A DNA stretch of 50,838 bases from an uncultured Alphaproteobacteria bacterium (GCA_937891825.1 CALAHN010000043.1:1-50838); one strand, 5' to 3'. Positions 25,613 through 35,580 are shown, counted from the first letter of the stretch. Program-made: numbers and translations. Notes: generated from the letters alone by a model not told the origin.

Positions 25613-26617
25613 TTGATCGAGGGACTTCCGCTCGCGGTCACCATGGGCACCCCTGCCGGAATCGGCGGGGAGTTGACGCTCGCCGCGTGGCTGGCGCGCC
25701 GGGCCTCGGGCCCTGTGTTCTTCGCGATCGACGACCCGGCCCGCCTCGTCCGGCTTGCGGCGCGCCTCGGCCTCGATACGCCGATCGTCGAAGCGACGCC
25801 CGAAACCGCGGCCAAGGTTTTTGGCCGCGCGCTGCCGGTTCTGCCCATGGCGCTTGCAGGCGAGGTCCATCCGGGGGCGCCCGATCCTGCCCATGCGAAG
25901 CCGGCGATAGCCTCCATCGAAACCGCGACCCAACTTGCGATGGCCGGCCGCATCGGCGGCTTTGTCACCAACCCGGTCTACAAGCGCAGCTTGTATGATG
26001 CCGGGTTCGCCTATCCTGGCCAGACGGAATTTGTCGGCGCGTTGAGCGACCCGGCCGCCCAGCCGATCATGCTGCTGGCCGGGCCGCAATTGCGCGTCGT
26101 GCCGCTGACGACGCATATGCCGCTCCGCCAGGCGATCGACGCGGTTTCGACCGAGGCGATCGTCCGCCTCGCCACGGCGCTCGCGGCTGCATTGACCCGG
26201 GATTTCGGCTTCGATCCGGCCCGGATCGCCGTTGCGGGCCTGAACCCTCATGCCGGCGAAGAAGGCAAGATGGGCCGTGAGGACATCGACCTGATTCAGC
26301 CTGCCGTCGAAGCGCTTCGCCAGGCGGGCATCATGGCGACGGGACCGTTCAGCCCGGACTCGATGTTCCACGAGGCCGCGCGCGCGGGCTATGACGCAGC
26401 CTTGTGCATGTATCACGACCAGGCGCTGATCCCCTTGAAGACGCTTGATTTTTATTCCGGCGTGAATGTGACCCTGGGCCTGCCCGTGGTGCGCACGTCC
26501 CCCGACCATGGCACGGCGTTCGATATCGCCGGCCGCGGCATCGCCGATCCGTCGAGTTTCCTGGCGGCGCTCGATCTGGCGGCCGCCATCGCCGCCCGGC
26601 GCCGTCGCGCCCGATGA
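25613..26617 (+). CDS. pdxA: 4-hydroxythreonine-4-phosphate dehydrogenase
   Basis: The 334-residue enzyme of pyridoxal-5'-phosphate synthesis oxidises 4-phosphohydroxy-L-threonine. Family motifs are LPLAVTMGTPAGIGGELT at the N-terminus (usually GDPAGIGPE), TTHMPLRQAIDAV, GLNPHAGEEGKMGREDI and MYHDQALIPLKTL with metal-binding histidines. The only start that keeps the conserved N-terminus is TTG at 25613, because the next ATG at 25643 lies inside the motif. The stop overlaps the rsmA start as ATGA. Confidence 0.93.
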   Translation: MIEGLPLAVTMGTPAGIGGELTLAAWLARRASGPVFFAIDDPARLVRLAARLGLDTPIVEATPETAAKVFGRALPVLPMALAGEVHPGAPDPAHAKPAIASIETATQLAMAGRIGGFVTNPVYKRSLYDAGFAYPGQTEFVGALSDPAAQPIMLLAGPQLRVVPLTTHMPLRQAIDAVSTEAIVRLATALAAALTRDFGFDPARIAVAGLNPHAGEEGKMGREDIDLIQPAVEALRQAGIMATGPFSPDSMFHEAARAGYDAALCMYHDQALIPLKTLDFYSGVNVTLGLPVVRTSPDHGTAFDIAGRGIADPSSFLAALDLAAAIAARRRRAR

Positions 26618-27483
26618 ACGCCGGGCTCGACGCCCTGCCGCCGCTTCGGGACGTCATTCGCGCGCACGATCTTCAGGCCGACAAGCGCTTCGGCCAGCAT
26701 TTTCTGACCGACCCGAATATCCTCGGCCGCATCGCCAAGGCCCCTGGCCCCATCGATGCCGCCACGGTCATTGAGATCGGCCCCGGCCCCGGCGGCCTGA
26801 CCCGAGCCTTGCTAGCCGCCGGGGCGGCGCGCATGGTCGCGATTGAGATCGACCCCCGGTGCGCCCGGATCGCAGAGGAAATCGCCGCCGCGGCGGACGG
26901 GCGCCTGACCGTCGTCATGGCCGACGCCCTGACCCTCGATCTGACGACGCTCGGGTCCGCGCCGCGTTGGATCGTCGCAAATCTGCCCTACAATATCGCG
27001 ACGCCTTTGCTGGTGCGCTGGCTGAAAGCCGTCGCGACCGCGCCCAATGCGTTCGGCGGCATGGTCCTGATGTTCCAGAAGGAAGTGGCGGAGCGCCTCG
27101 CCGCGAAGCCCGGCTCCAAGGCCTATGGGCGGCTGTCCGTCCTGACCCAATGGCTGATGCGGGCGGAAAAGCTGTTCGATCTGCCGGGTGGCGCCTTCAC
27201 GCCGCCGCCGAAGGTCGCGTCATCGGTAGTCCGGTTGACGCCGCTTGGCGCCCTTCCCGGCCCATTGCGCTTCGCCGCCATGGAGGCCGTCACGGGAGCC
27301 GCATTCGGCCAGCGCCGGAAGATGCTTCGGCAATCGCTGAAGGCGCTTGGCGGCTCGCCGGAAGCGCTGCTCGACGCGGCCGGCATCCTCGCGACCCGGC
27401 GGGCCGAGACGCTGACCATCGCCGAATTTGCAGCGCTGGCGTCGCTGCACGCGGACAGTCCGCACGGGCAAAATGTGCGTTAG
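26614..27483 (+). CDS. rsmA: 16S rRNA (adenine(1518)-N6/adenine(1519)-N6)-dimethyltransferase
   Basis: The 289-residue KsgA/RsmA dimethylates two adjacent adenines in the 3' hairpin of 16S rRNA. The N-terminus carries KRFGQHFLTDPNILGRIA. The SAM-binding motif is VIEIGPGPGGLTRALLAAG (about residues 51-69) and the catalytic NLPYNIATPLL (about 126-136). It overlaps pdxA by four bases and converges with the DUF2059 gene with a four-base overlap of stop codons. Confidence 0.95.
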   Translation: MNAGLDALPPLRDVIRAHDLQADKRFGQHFLTDPNILGRIAKAPGPIDAATVIEIGPGPGGLTRALLAAGAARMVAIEIDPRCARIAEEIAAAADGRLTVVMADALTLDLTTLGSAPRWIVANLPYNIATPLLVRWLKAVATAPNAFGGMVLMFQKEVAERLAAKPGSKAYGRLSVLTQWLMRAEKLFDLPGGAFTPPPKVASSVVRLTPLGALPGPLRFAAMEAVTGAAFGQRRKMLRQSLKALGGSPEALLDAAGILATRRAETLTIAEFAALASLHADSPHGQNVR

Positions 27484-28013
27484 GGCTTTTTCAGCAAGCC
27501 CTCGGCATCCATCCGATCGAGCGCGCGGGTGGCCGCCACTTCGCCCAAGCGCTCGCCGATCTCCCGTCCCTGGACCATTCCCGCATTCGCCAGCTTCGGC
27601 AATTCGAGCAAGGCTTTCTGGCCGGCGGAGGATTCGTAGAATGCCGCGAGCTCGCCCAATTCGGCGACCGTAAAGCGCTCCGCATACATGACGGCCGTCG
27701 CCAGGACCAGTTCATCGACCATCTGATCTTCGATCCGGTCGAATTCTTCTTCCAGGATCACGAAGGCGCGCCCTGGCAGGTCTGGCGCATTCTGCTGCAA
27801 CTGGCCGATGACGCCAGCGACCTGGCTGCGGAAAATATTGCGCGCCAGATCGTCAGCCTGGCTGAGCGCGAGCACGCGTTGGGCTGCTGCCATCGCCTCC
27901 GCCGTCTGCGCTGGCGCCGCCGAGGCGGCGGCCGGCGCGTCCGTAGGTTGGGATTGGACAGGCGCCCAGCAGAGCGCTGCAGCCAGGGCGGTCGCGATTG
28001 AAATAGCCCGCAT
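27480..28013 (-). CDS. DUF2059 domain protein, exported
   Basis: The 177-residue protein has a signal peptide (about residues 1-22, ending near VQSQP) and an Ala-rich spacer. The C-terminal DUF2059 helical domain includes RFTVAELGELAAFYESSAGQ. The family is widespread in alphaproteobacteria and has no established function. It begins three bases after the stop of the thioesterase gene, so the two form an operon, and it ends in a four-base overlap with rsmA. Confidence 0.85.
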   Translation of the reverse strand: MRAISIATALAAALCWAPVQSQPTDAPAAASAAPAQTAEAMAAAQRVLALSQADDLARNIFRSQVAGVIGQLQQNAPDLPGRAFVILEEEFDRIEDQMVDELVLATAVMYAERFTVAELGELAAFYESSAGQKALLELPKLANAGMVQGREIGERLGEVAATRALDRMDAEGLLKKP

Positions 28014-28016
28014 GAA

Positions 28017-28475
28017 CTAGTCTCCGCAAATCAGTTGCAAGGGCGCCAGGGCGGCGCGGATCCTGTCAGGCATCGGCATCGGCCGGCCCGAGGCGCGTTC
28101 GACGAATACGTGCACGAAAAATCCAAGGGCCGCAGGCAAGGTCGCGTCGTCCACGAACATGCCGACCTCATATCTGACGCTGGACCGGCCGAGTTTCGCC
28201 ACACGAACGCCGCAGTGGATCACGGCAGGAAACGCCACTGGCTCGAAATATGAGCAGCCGCTTTCGACGACAAGGCCGATGGCGGCGGCGATATCCTTGT
28301 CATGCCCAGCTTCGCGGACGAGGAAAGCCGTCACGGCCGTGTCGATATAGCTGTAGAAAACCATGTTGTTGACATGGCCGTAGCTATCCATGTCGGCCCA
28401 GCGGGTCTGAATGGGGAGGAAAGCGCCGAAGCGGTCCCGGGTCTCGTTGTCGCGCGCCACGCCGCCATGCTCCAT
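28017..28475 (-). CDS. Acyl-CoA thioesterase, 4-hydroxybenzoyl-CoA thioesterase type
   Basis: This 152-residue hotdog-fold thioesterase carries RWADMDSYGHVNNMVFYSYI, the 4HBT/YbgC signature with the catalytic aspartate. A later strand is FFVHVFVERASGRP. It would hydrolyse acyl-CoA thioesters. The ATG at 28475 is preferred because the alternative TTG at 28514 falls inside the T-run of an upstream terminator. DUF2059 follows three bases downstream. Confidence 0.85.
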   Translation of the reverse strand: MEHGGVARDNETRDRFGAFLPIQTRWADMDSYGHVNNMVFYSYIDTAVTAFLVREAGHDKDIAAAIGLVVESGCSYFEPVAFPAVIHCGVRVAKLGRSSVRYEVGMFVDDATLPAALGFFVHVFVERASGRPMPMPDRIRAALAPLQLICGD

Positions 28476-28512
28476 CGCCGATCTTAGCGTGAGTTCTAGC
28501 AGAGGGAGCGCC

Positions 28513-28545
28513 AAAAAAAAGAGGGCCGCCTTCGAGGGGCGGCCC
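28513..28545 (-). terminator. Rho-independent terminator of the DUF1192 gene
   Basis: GGGCCGCC (28523-28530) and GGCGGCCC (28538-28545) form an eight-base GC stem with a seven-base loop. On the minus strand the stem is followed by eight uninterrupted Ts (28520-28513). It sits downstream of the DUF1192 gene and just before the thioesterase start, separating the two transcripts. Confidence 0.85.
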
Positions 28546-28688
28546 AGGTCAACAGGGAGGCGTCAAAGAGACGACGGATGCAGTCAACATCCGATAGATC
28601 GACGATTACGCCATAATGGTTAACGAATGGTAAATGCCGGGCGGTTACTGACCACTGGCGGGCAATTATGCAAGAACATTACTATTTC

Positions 28689-28874
28689 TCAGATTTTGAA
28701 CAAGGATTCCGCTGCCGTCATCTTGCCCTTTTTTCTCTGCATATCAGCTTCAACGCGCGCCATCTCGGCGCGCAAAGATGCGATCAATTCCGCCAGATCC
28801 GCAACCGACCAGCGTTCCAAGTCGTCCCCAAGCTGATAGGCGACTTTCGGCTTTGACGTCTCTTCCTCGAACAT
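28689..28874 (-). CDS. DUF1192 domain protein
   Basis: The 61-residue protein is typical of the DUF1192 family of small alphaproteobacterial proteins, with an N-terminal basic/acidic stretch, then QLGDDLERWSVADLAELI and a coiled-coil-like helix (SLRAEMARVEADMQRKK). It is usually found beside a quinone reductase gene, as here: the reductase starts 114 bases away on the other strand. Function is unknown; the helix may mediate dimerisation. Confidence 0.82.
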   Translation of the reverse strand: MFEEETSKPKVAYQLGDDLERWSVADLAELIASLRAEMARVEADMQRKKGKMTAAESLFKI

Positions 28875-28987
28875 TGTTCGCCTCTCCTCATCATGCGACA
28901 GTCCGACGATAGCAAAGGGATCGCCTGCGCCGAAAGGCCATTCGCGCCCATCGATTGTTTCGCCAGCCTTTCAGAAGGAGCCAAGCC

Positions 28988-29986
28988 ATGGCCAATATTC
29001 CAGATGTGATGCATGCCATCGAAATCCCGCGGCCCGGCGGGCCGAACGCCCTGAAGATCGGCAAACGCCCAGTGCCGGAGCCAAAGGCCGGGGAAGTGCT
29101 GGTCAAGATCGCGTCCGCCGGCGTTAACCGCGCCGACACCCTGCAACGCCAGGGCCTCTACCCGATGCCGCCCGGCGCGACGGATATCCCGGGTCTCGAA
29201 GCCGCCGGCGAAGTCGTCGCCCTCGGCCCCGATGTCAGCCGCTTCAAGGTCGGCGATGCGGTCTGCGCCCTGCTCTCTGGCGGCGGCTATGCGGAGTTCG
29301 TCAACGTGCCGGAGCCCCAGTGCATGGCGCTCCCGCCAAAGGTCGATCTTGCAGCGGCAGGCGGCGTGCCGGAAACCTTCTGTACGGTCTGGACCAATGT
29401 CTTCGAGCGCGCCGCGCTCAAGCCCGGCGAGGTTTTCCTGGCACAGGGCGGCACAAGCGGCATCGGCTATACCGGCATTCAGTTGGCGAAAGCTTTCGGA
29501 TCTCCGGTTCTGGCGACTGCGGGTTCGGACGAAAAAGCCCGCGCCTGCGAAGCGTTCGGCGCCGATCGCGGCATTAACTACAACACCGAGGACTTTGTGG
29601 CCGTCGGCAAGGAATTCACCAATGGCCGCGGCGTCGACGTCATCCTGGACATGGTCGGCGGCGATTACATTCCCCGCCAGCTCGAGCTCCTCGCCCGGGA
29701 AGGCCGGCTTTGCTTTGTGGCGCTGATGGGCGGCACGGTCGTCGAAGCTGATTTCGGCCTGATCCACCGCAAGCACCTGACCGTGACCGGATCGACGCTC
29801 CGCTCCCGGACCATCGAGCAGAAAGCGAGCATCTGCCGCGCGCTCGAAGCCAAGGTCTGGCCGCTGTTCGAAAGCGGCGCCTGCAGTCCGGTGATCTACA
29901 AGACCTTCCCGCTGGATCAGGCGGCGGAAGCCCACGCGCTGATGGAATCCAGCCAGCATATCGGCAAAATCATGCTGGAAACCTGA
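28988..29986 (+). CDS. NADPH:quinone oxidoreductase (MDR superfamily)
   Basis: The 332-residue protein starts from an ATG preceded by AAGGAG. The N-domain contains KIASAGVNRADTLQRQG and PGLEAAGEVVALG. The NADPH site is AQGGTSGIGYTGIQLAKAFG (about residues 152-171), typical of PIG3/Qor-type quinone reductases. It reduces quinones or alkenals by hydride transfer from NADPH. It diverges from DUF1192, a conserved neighbourhood, and converges with selB. Confidence 0.88.
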   Translation: MANIPDVMHAIEIPRPGGPNALKIGKRPVPEPKAGEVLVKIASAGVNRADTLQRQGLYPMPPGATDIPGLEAAGEVVALGPDVSRFKVGDAVCALLSGGGYAEFVNVPEPQCMALPPKVDLAAAGGVPETFCTVWTNVFERAALKPGEVFLAQGGTSGIGYTGIQLAKAFGSPVLATAGSDEKARACEAFGADRGINYNTEDFVAVGKEFTNGRGVDVILDMVGGDYIPRQLELLAREGRLCFVALMGGTVVEADFGLIHRKHLTVTGSTLRSRTIEQKASICRALEAKVWPLFESGACSPVIYKTFPLDQAAEAHALMESSQHIGKIMLET

Positions 29987-30001
29987 CCGAGCCGCCGCCC
30001 C

Positions 30002-31885
30002 TCAGAGCAGCCGCCGCGCTTCGCCCTGCCGCTGGGTGAGGCCGGACTTGTCCATATATTCCAGCACTTCGATCGCGACGTTCCGGCCGATGCCGGCGCT
30101 ATCCTTAAAGGCTTGCGCCGTGAACGCGCCGTCGGCGGACTCGGCCGCGACCGCGCGCGCGATCTCCAGAAGCTGCTCGATCGCTTCAGGCGGAAAGAAG
30201 CGGTTGCCTGCGACCGGCGCCAGCAAGCCCATGCGCGCAGCCCGTTTCAACAGCGCCAGCACCGGCACATGATCGACGCCGAGCTCTTCGGCGATTTCCC
30301 GGACCCGCGGCGGCCGGATGCCGCCATCGATCAACAGCGGCTCGATCCGTCGCCAGAGGCGCTCTTCAAAGTCGGAAAAGCGAACGATATGCCCAGGCAA
30401 AGCCAGGCGGCCGCCGGCGCGAGTCAGGCGCTTGCTCGCCGCCATCCGCTCAACGACGGCGTCGAAAAGCGGCGCCGGAGGACGCACGCTCAACCGTTGG
30501 CGGAGCGCGACCCCGGCGGCGCCAGGCTCTTCCGGCCGTTCGGCATGCCACGCGGTCAACGCCGATATAATCTCTGCCTCCAGCGCCTCGACCCGGTCTG
30601 GCGCCGCGAGCAGCATGCCGGCGCCTTCGCCAAGCTGCACCGGCCCCGCTCTCCGGAGAACAGCGGCCCTCGCGCCCTCGCCCAGGTTCCGGGCCAGCGC
30701 AAAGCCTGTCCAGGCGACGGTCGGCGCGACGTCCAGCAGCGCTGAGAGGGCCGCCGCCGCATCCCCGGTATCGAGCGCCTGAAAGCGCGCCGACTCCCGC
30801 CAGCGCCGGTTGGGAGGATCGGGGTCGAGGATGCGGCCGCCCGCCAGCGTCGCCTTGCCCTGCTGGTCACGCAGCACGAAGCGTTCCCAGGCAGCCGCCG
30901 CGACCGGGCGTTCCAGGGTGATGCGGGCATAACCGGTCTCGCCGGGCGCCAGCTTCCGCCCTTCCAGAAACAGGATGCGTCCCGGGATATCCGCCGCGCC
31001 GTGGTGCAGATGAATCGCCGCGCCGTCGGGAAGGCCAGGGCCGCCCAGCGCTTCCGCCGCCGCCGTGACGCGCACATCCAACTTGGTCGACTGGCTAAGG
31101 CCATCCTCCGCGACCAGCCAGTCGCCCCGGCTGACGGCCTCCGGGTCGATGCCGGCCAGATTGATGGCCAGGCGCTGCCCGTCCCGGCCGGCGTGGCTTT
31201 CCTTGTTCTGGGCATGCAGGCCGCGCGCCCGGGCGACGGCGCCGCCGGGCGCTGACCGCACGCGGTCGCCGGCCTTGATCGCGCCCGCATAGGCCGTGCC
31301 GGTCACGACAAGCCCGACGCCGCGCAACTGGAACACCCTGTCGATCGCGAGCCGGAACCGCCCATCCGCCGGCGGCCGGGCCGCCTGCCGGGCGGCGCGG
31401 ACCAGATGCTGCTTGAGCGCCTCGACCCCTGCCCCGGTGACGCCCGAAACCGGAAAGATCGGCGCCCCGTCCAGCGCCCCGCCTTCCGTCAACGCCCGAA
31501 TGTCCGCTTCGACGGCGGCGATCCGATCCGGTTCGACCATATCGGCCTTGCTGATGGCTATCGCCCCCGCCGGCGCTTCCAGCAAGTTCAGGATCGCCAG
31601 ATGCTCGCGGGTTTGCGGCATGACGCCATCGTCGGCCGCGACCACCAGCAGCGCCAGATCGACGCCGGCGACGCCCGCCAGCATCGTCCGGACAAACTTC
31701 TCATGACCGGGCACGTCGATGAAGCCGATCCGGCCGTCGGCGCCGGCATCTAGATAGGCAAAGCCCAGGTCGATGGTCATGCCGCGGCGTTTTTCTTCCG
31801 GAAGCCGGTCGGCGTCGACGCCCGTCAACGCCGCGACGAGCGTCGTCTTGCCATGGTCGATATGTCCGGCGGTCGCGACGATCAT
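30002..31885 (-). CDS. selB: Selenocysteine-specific elongation factor SelB
   Basis: The 627-residue protein is full length for SelB, which carries Sec-tRNA(Sec) to in-frame UGA codons next to a SECIS element. The GTPase domain begins with G1 [13 protein letters not shown] (about residues 4-16), then [16 protein letters not shown] (G3) and ISKADMV (G4). Domain II and III elongation-factor folds follow. The C-terminal winged-helix region (about 440-627) contains repeats such as [18 protein letters not shown] and binds SECIS RNA. The ATG overlaps the selA stop as ATGA. The reading frame remains open upstream, but that part is only an overlap with selA. Confidence 0.95.
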   Translation of the reverse strand: MIVATAGHIDHGKTTLVAALTGVDADRLPEEKRRGMTIDLGFAYLDAGADGRIGFIDVPGHEKFVRTMLAGVAGVDLALLVVAADDGVMPQTREHLAILNLLEAPAGAIAISKADMVEPDRIAAVEADIRALTEGGALDGAPIFPVSGVTGAGVEALKQHLVRAARQAARPPADGRFRLAIDRVFQLRGVGLVVTGTAYAGAIKAGDRVRSAPGGAVARARGLHAQNKESHAGRDGQRLAINLAGIDPEAVSRGDWLVAEDGLSQSTKLDVRVTAAAEALGGPGLPDGAAIHLHHGAADIPGRILFLEGRKLAPGETGYARITLERPVAAAAWERFVLRDQQGKATLAGGRILDPDPPNRRWRESARFQALDTGDAAAALSALLDVAPTVAWTGFALARNLGEGARAAVLRRAGPVQLGEGAGMLLAAPDRVEALEAEIISALTAWHAERPEEPGAAGVALRQRLSVRPPAPLFDAVVERMAASKRLTRAGGRLALPGHIVRFSDFEERLWRRIEPLLIDGGIRPPRVREIAEELGVDHVPVLALLKRAARMGLLAPVAGNRFFPPEAIEQLLEIARAVAAESADGAFTAQAFKDSAGIGRNVAIEVLEYMDKSGLTQRQGEARRLL

Positions 31886-33270
31886 GGCGCGTCCAGCAGA
31901 CGCAATTGCGCGCCGAAGGCCGCCTCGTCTTCCAGACAGCGGCAATCCAGCCAGAACCGGTCTTCCGCGATCCGGCCGATGACGGGGACCGGCAATTGCC
32001 GGAGCGCTGCGCCAAGCGCCGCCAGGCGTCGGCCGGCGCCTTTCGGATCGGGACCGGCGGGCGCCGCCGTCAGCGCGTGACTGGGCAGGAGATCGACCGG
32101 CAGCGCCCCGGAGCCGATCTGACTGCTGCAGGCTTCGATCGCGACGGCCCAACCCGGCAGCGCCGCCGCCAGGGCCGGAAGCGCCCGCGTCGCCGCGGCG
32201 TGGATAGCAGCGGCCGGCCGGCTGAGGAGACGCAGCCCCGGCAGATGTGCGGCAAGGCTGTCGGGATCGTCGTAGAGCGCCAGCGTCGCCTCGAGCGCGG
32301 CAAGCGTCACCTTGTCGAGCCGGATCGCCCGTTTCAATGGATGCTTCGCGACCTTGGCGACCAGGTCCCGCTTGCCGACAATCAAGCCGGATTGCGGCCC
32401 GCCCAGCAGCTTGTCGCCCGAAAAGCTGACGATATCCGCCCCGCCCTTCAGCGCATCCTGCACGGTGCGCTCATAGGGCAGGCCCCAGCGGGTGAAATCG
32501 ACCAGGGCGCCGGCGCCAAGTTCGTCATAAAAGATCAGGCCGCGCTCCCGCGCCAGCGCTGCCAACTCCGCCTCTGGCACGGACGACGTGAACCCGACGA
32601 TGGCGTAATTCGACGGCCGAACCCGGACGATCATCGCCGTCGCATCGGTAATCGCATTCACATAGTCGGCCAGGTGGGTCCGATTGGTCGCGCCGACTTC
32701 GCGGAGCGTCACGCCGGCGGCGGCCATGACATCCGGCATGCGGAAGGCGCCGCCGATCTCGACCAGTTCGCCGCGCGAGATGATGGCTTCCCGGCCCTTG
32801 CCGAGCGCGCTCAGGACAGCGAGCACGGCGGCGGCATTGTTGTTGACGGCGATCGCCGCCTCCGCCCCGGTCAGGCGTTTGAGCCAGTTCGACACATGAT
32901 CGTCGCGCTGGCCGCGCCGGCCCGATGCAAGATCGTATTCCAGATTGACGAAGCCGCCCGCCGTCTGCATCGCGGCAAGGGCGGCGCTCGCCAACGGCGC
33001 ACGGCCGAGATTGGTGTGGAGCACCGAGCCCGTCAGATTGAACACTGGCTGGATCGAACGGCGGCGGCGCGCGATCAAGCGCAAGGCCGCATCGCTGAGC
33101 AAGGCATCTGGCGTCATGCCGCCCGAGGCGCGCGCGCCGACGATCGCGTCACGCAGCGCCGCTGTCGTCGCCTGCCGCCCGTAGTCGGCGATGAGGTCGA
33201 CGCCGGCCGCGGCGCTCAACAACGCATCCATCGACGGCGGCCGCCAATTCGCCTCGCGAGAAGTGTCCAT
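31882..33270 (-). CDS. selA: L-seryl-tRNA(Sec) selenium transferase
   Basis: The 462-residue PLP enzyme converts Ser-tRNA(Sec) to Sec-tRNA(Sec) using selenophosphate. The PLP lysine is Lys287 in [16 protein letters not shown], and [16 protein letters not shown] near residue 79 is a SelA hallmark. The ATG at 33270 has an AGGA motif upstream; a TTG six codons earlier is less likely. It is the first gene of selA-selB. selC (tRNA-Sec), selD and a selenoprotein were not found in the window. Confidence 0.95.
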   Translation of the reverse strand: MDTSREANWRPPSMDALLSAAAGVDLIADYGRQATTAALRDAIVGARASGGMTPDALLSDAALRLIARRRRSIQPVFNLTGSVLHTNLGRAPLASAALAAMQTAGGFVNLEYDLASGRRGQRDDHVSNWLKRLTGAEAAIAVNNNAAAVLAVLSALGKGREAIISRGELVEIGGAFRMPDVMAAAGVTLREVGATNRTHLADYVNAITDATAMIVRVRPSNYAIVGFTSSVPEAELAALARERGLIFYDELGAGALVDFTRWGLPYERTVQDALKGGADIVSFSGDKLLGGPQSGLIVGKRDLVAKVAKHPLKRAIRLDKVTLAALEATLALYDDPDSLAAHLPGLRLLSRPAAAIHAAATRALPALAAALPGWAVAIEACSSQIGSGALPVDLLPSHALTAAPAGPDPKGAGRRLAALGAALRQLPVPVIGRIAEDRFWLDCRCLEDEAAFGAQLRLLDAP

Positions 33271-33370
33271 GCCTTGATCCTGCCGCAAGCGCTCGCCCAG
33301 GCAGGACGTTACCTGTTCGCCTGCCGGAAAGGAACCGACCCCGGCGCGCGGCGACGCAAATCAATGCGGA

Positions 33371-33841
33371 TCAGTGCAAATGCGATCGAACCGTCTGGAG
33401 GAGGTCGTCGCGAAGCGACTGCGCCTCCGGGCTATCAGGATCTTCCAGGCGGTTCTGGATGATCGTCCGCGCGGCCCGCACATTCGCGAGCATCGCCTCC
33501 AGCTCCGCCTGCGTCGCCGTGAGCCGGTGGTCGGTGAGGTTGCAGAGGGCGCCGCCGATATCCGAGATCATGGCATAGCCGAAGGTCGCGCCTTGGCCCT
33601 TCATGTCGTGGGCCAGCCTGAAGATCGCATCCAGTTGCTCGGGCGCCTGTTCGGGACTTGACCGGGCGATAAGGATGGCCCGTTCCAGTTCGTCGATCGC
33701 GGCCGGCGCCCACTCGGTCACATAGGCGCGCTTAAGCTTGTCGATCGCCGAACGCGCGCGGCGCAGCGCGGCATCATCGATGCCGGACGGCTCCGCTCCG
33801 GGTTCGAAAAACGAAAAAGCTGGGCGCGACGACTTCGACAT
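33371..33841 (-). CDS. Stand-alone Hpt (histidine phosphotransfer) domain protein
   Basis: The 156-residue helical protein has an Hpt four-helix core at about residues 60-145. The phospho-acceptor region reads IFRLAHDMKGQGATFGY, where the histidine of AHDMKGQ aligns with the site of phosphorylation. Such proteins relay phosphate between a hybrid kinase and a response regulator, or act as chemotaxis-like adaptors. No kinase or regulator is adjacent. A GGGAG motif precedes the ATG. The gene ends 100 bases from the selA start and is probably transcribed separately. Confidence 0.75.
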   Translation of the reverse strand: MSKSSRPAFSFFEPGAEPSGIDDAALRRARSAIDKLKRAYVTEWAPAAIDELERAILIARSSPEQAPEQLDAIFRLAHDMKGQGATFGYAMISDIGGALCNLTDHRLTATQAELEAMLANVRAARTIIQNRLEDPDSPEAQSLRDDLLQTVRSHLH

Positions 33842-33959
33842 GGCAGCTCCCGGTGGGAAGGGGGTCGTGATGTCGAAGACAGTACAAAGCGGGCTCTAAG
33901 GGGTGCTTAAATCGATCCCGCATAATTCAATGTAATTTTGAGACAATCTGCCGGACGGA

Positions 33960-34253
33960 TCAGTCCAGGATCTCGCACGCCGTCAGACTGCGGCCGTTGA
34001 TCAGGTCCCGATACCGATCGCGCACGGCCACGAGGCGGGCGGATTCCCGGTGCAGCTCGAACGCCGCCTCGTCGCGGTAGACCTCATAAAGATGCACGAT
34101 CGGCCCGCCGTCCCTGGACGTCAGCACATCGAAGCGCTCGCACCCAGCTTCCTCTTCCAGGGTCTTGACCGCATGCTCGCGGAGGATGGCGAGAAAGGCC
34201 GGGAGCGCCGCCGGCTTCACATCGAACGCTACAATCAACGCCTGTTTCGCCAT
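33960..34253 (-). CDS. Antibiotic biosynthesis monooxygenase (ABM)-domain protein
   Basis: The 97-residue dimeric alpha/beta-barrel protein is related to quinol monooxygenase YgiN. It shows the family layout with HAVKTLEEEAGCERFDVLTS and VHLYEVYRDEAAFELHRES. Members are cofactor-free monooxygenases or small scavengers of quinones and aldehydes. A strong GGAAGGGAA site precedes the ATG. It is the last gene of a MaoC-DAO-ABM unit. Confidence 0.85.
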   Translation of the reverse strand: MAKQALIVAFDVKPAALPAFLAILREHAVKTLEEEAGCERFDVLTSRDGGPIVHLYEVYRDEAAFELHRESARLVAVRDRYRDLINGRSLTACEILD

Positions 34254-34283
34254 GCCTGTTCCCTTCCCTGCGCGTCGCCTCTT

Positions 34284-35576
34284 TCAGCCGATCGAATCCC
34301 GGACGCGATAATACGCGGCGACGATCGACAGGAACCATGGATTGCCCTTGTAGAACGGCATGGTCGGAAAATTCCTGCCATCGAACGCCGTCGCGCCCGC
34401 CGGATCGCCGAGCATGCGCAGCCCCAGCTTGTGGCCGAGATACGTGCTCATCGCCACGCCCGACCCCAGATAGCCGCAGGCATAATGCACGCCGTCGAAT
34501 TCGCCGATATGGGGGAGCTTGTCGAACGTGAAGCCCAGCTTGCCGCCCCAGGCATGGGTGATCCTGACGTCTTCAAGCTCAGGCCAGACGTCGACCATGA
34601 ATTTCCGGAGATACGGCGCCGCCTCCTCCGCCTCGGAGTTCCGCAGCAGCGGCCGGCCGCCCATCAGGATGCGCCGCCCGTCATGGCTGGCGCGGTAATA
34701 GTGCACGGTGCGCTTCGTATCGATGATCATGTTGCCGCGCGGCACGAGGCGCTTGACCCGCTCGGCCGGCAGTTCCTCGGTGGCGATGATCTGACTCGCG
34801 ACCGGGATCACCCGCTGTTTCAAGCTGGGCAGGACGCCGTCGGTATAGCCGTTGGCGCCGATGGCGACCTGGCCGGCGCGGGTCTGGCCGCGCGCCGTCT
34901 CGACGATCAGCGCCGCCCCGTCGCAGCGGACGCCGGTCACCCGCGTGCCGTCGACGATAACGCCGCCCGCCGCCCTGACCCGCTCCAGCAAGCCCGCATG
35001 CAGCTTCGCCGGATGCACGACGCCGTCCCGGACATTGAACCGCCCGCCATGATAAAAATCGGAGCCGATGTGCGATTGCTGCTCGCCCGGCTCGACGATC
35101 TCGACGTCGGCGTCCAACTTGTCCTGCAGGATCGCGACATCCCGGCGGAGGCCCGCCATCGCGCCGGGCTTGTGCGCGCCGAGATAGCGGCCGGAGCGGA
35201 CGAAATGCGCCTGGATCTGCTCGCGCTCGACCAGTTCCTCCAGATAGTCGACGCTCGCCCGGCCCTCATGCCAAAGCTGCTTGGCGTTCGCTTCGCCCAG
35301 CATCGTTTCGGTCTGGGAGTAGGAGAGCTTGAACGGGAAATTCCCGACCCCGCCGCCATTCCTGGAACTGGCGCCATGCCCTGCCTGCTCCGCCTCGAAG
35401 ACGACCACGGACTTGCCGCCCCGGAGCGCCGTCAGCGCCGCCGACAAGCCGGTATAGCCGGACCCGACGATTGCGACATCCGCTTCCTTCGGCACGTCCG
35501 GCCGGGCGATCGGATCGCGCGGCGCCTGATCCCACCAGAACGGCTGCAGCGTCACGCCTGCAAGCGGCTTCGCCAT
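34284..35576 (-). CDS. FAD-dependent oxidoreductase of the DAO family (PuuB-like)
   Basis: The 430-residue amine/amino-acid oxidase-like flavoprotein has the FAD motif VAIVGSGYTGLSAALTALRG at about residues 33-52, then GHGASSRNGGGVGNFPF, typical of gamma-glutamylputrescine oxidase and related enzymes. Late motifs include HAWGGKLGFTFDKLPHIG. It probably oxidises an amine or N-methyl amino acid. The MaoC gene ends five bases upstream (stop at 35581), and an ABM protein lies 30 bases downstream. Substrate unknown. Confidence 0.85.
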   Translation of the reverse strand: MAKPLAGVTLQPFWWDQAPRDPIARPDVPKEADVAIVGSGYTGLSAALTALRGGKSVVVFEAEQAGHGASSRNGGGVGNFPFKLSYSQTETMLGEANAKQLWHEGRASVDYLEELVEREQIQAHFVRSGRYLGAHKPGAMAGLRRDVAILQDKLDADVEIVEPGEQQSHIGSDFYHGGRFNVRDGVVHPAKLHAGLLERVRAAGGVIVDGTRVTGVRCDGAALIVETARGQTRAGQVAIGANGYTDGVLPSLKQRVIPVASQIIATEELPAERVKRLVPRGNMIIDTKRTVHYYRASHDGRRILMGGRPLLRNSEAEEAAPYLRKFMVDVWPELEDVRITHAWGGKLGFTFDKLPHIGEFDGVHYACGYLGSGVAMSTYLGHKLGLRMLGDPAGATAFDGRNFPTMPFYKGNPWFLSIVAAYYRVRDSIG

Positions 35577-35580
35577 CGCG

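Noticed and set aside
28668-28856. Plus-strand 62-codon frame starting HYYFSDFEQGF, which resembles a MaoC start
   Set aside because: The match is only about 10 residues, then the frame becomes the antisense of DUF1192. Too short to support a MaoC remnant.
31906-33462. Plus-strand open frame of 518 codons opposite selA
   Set aside because: It is the antisense of selA in GC-rich sequence, with low-complexity, Arg-rich translation and no motif; selA has full family motifs.
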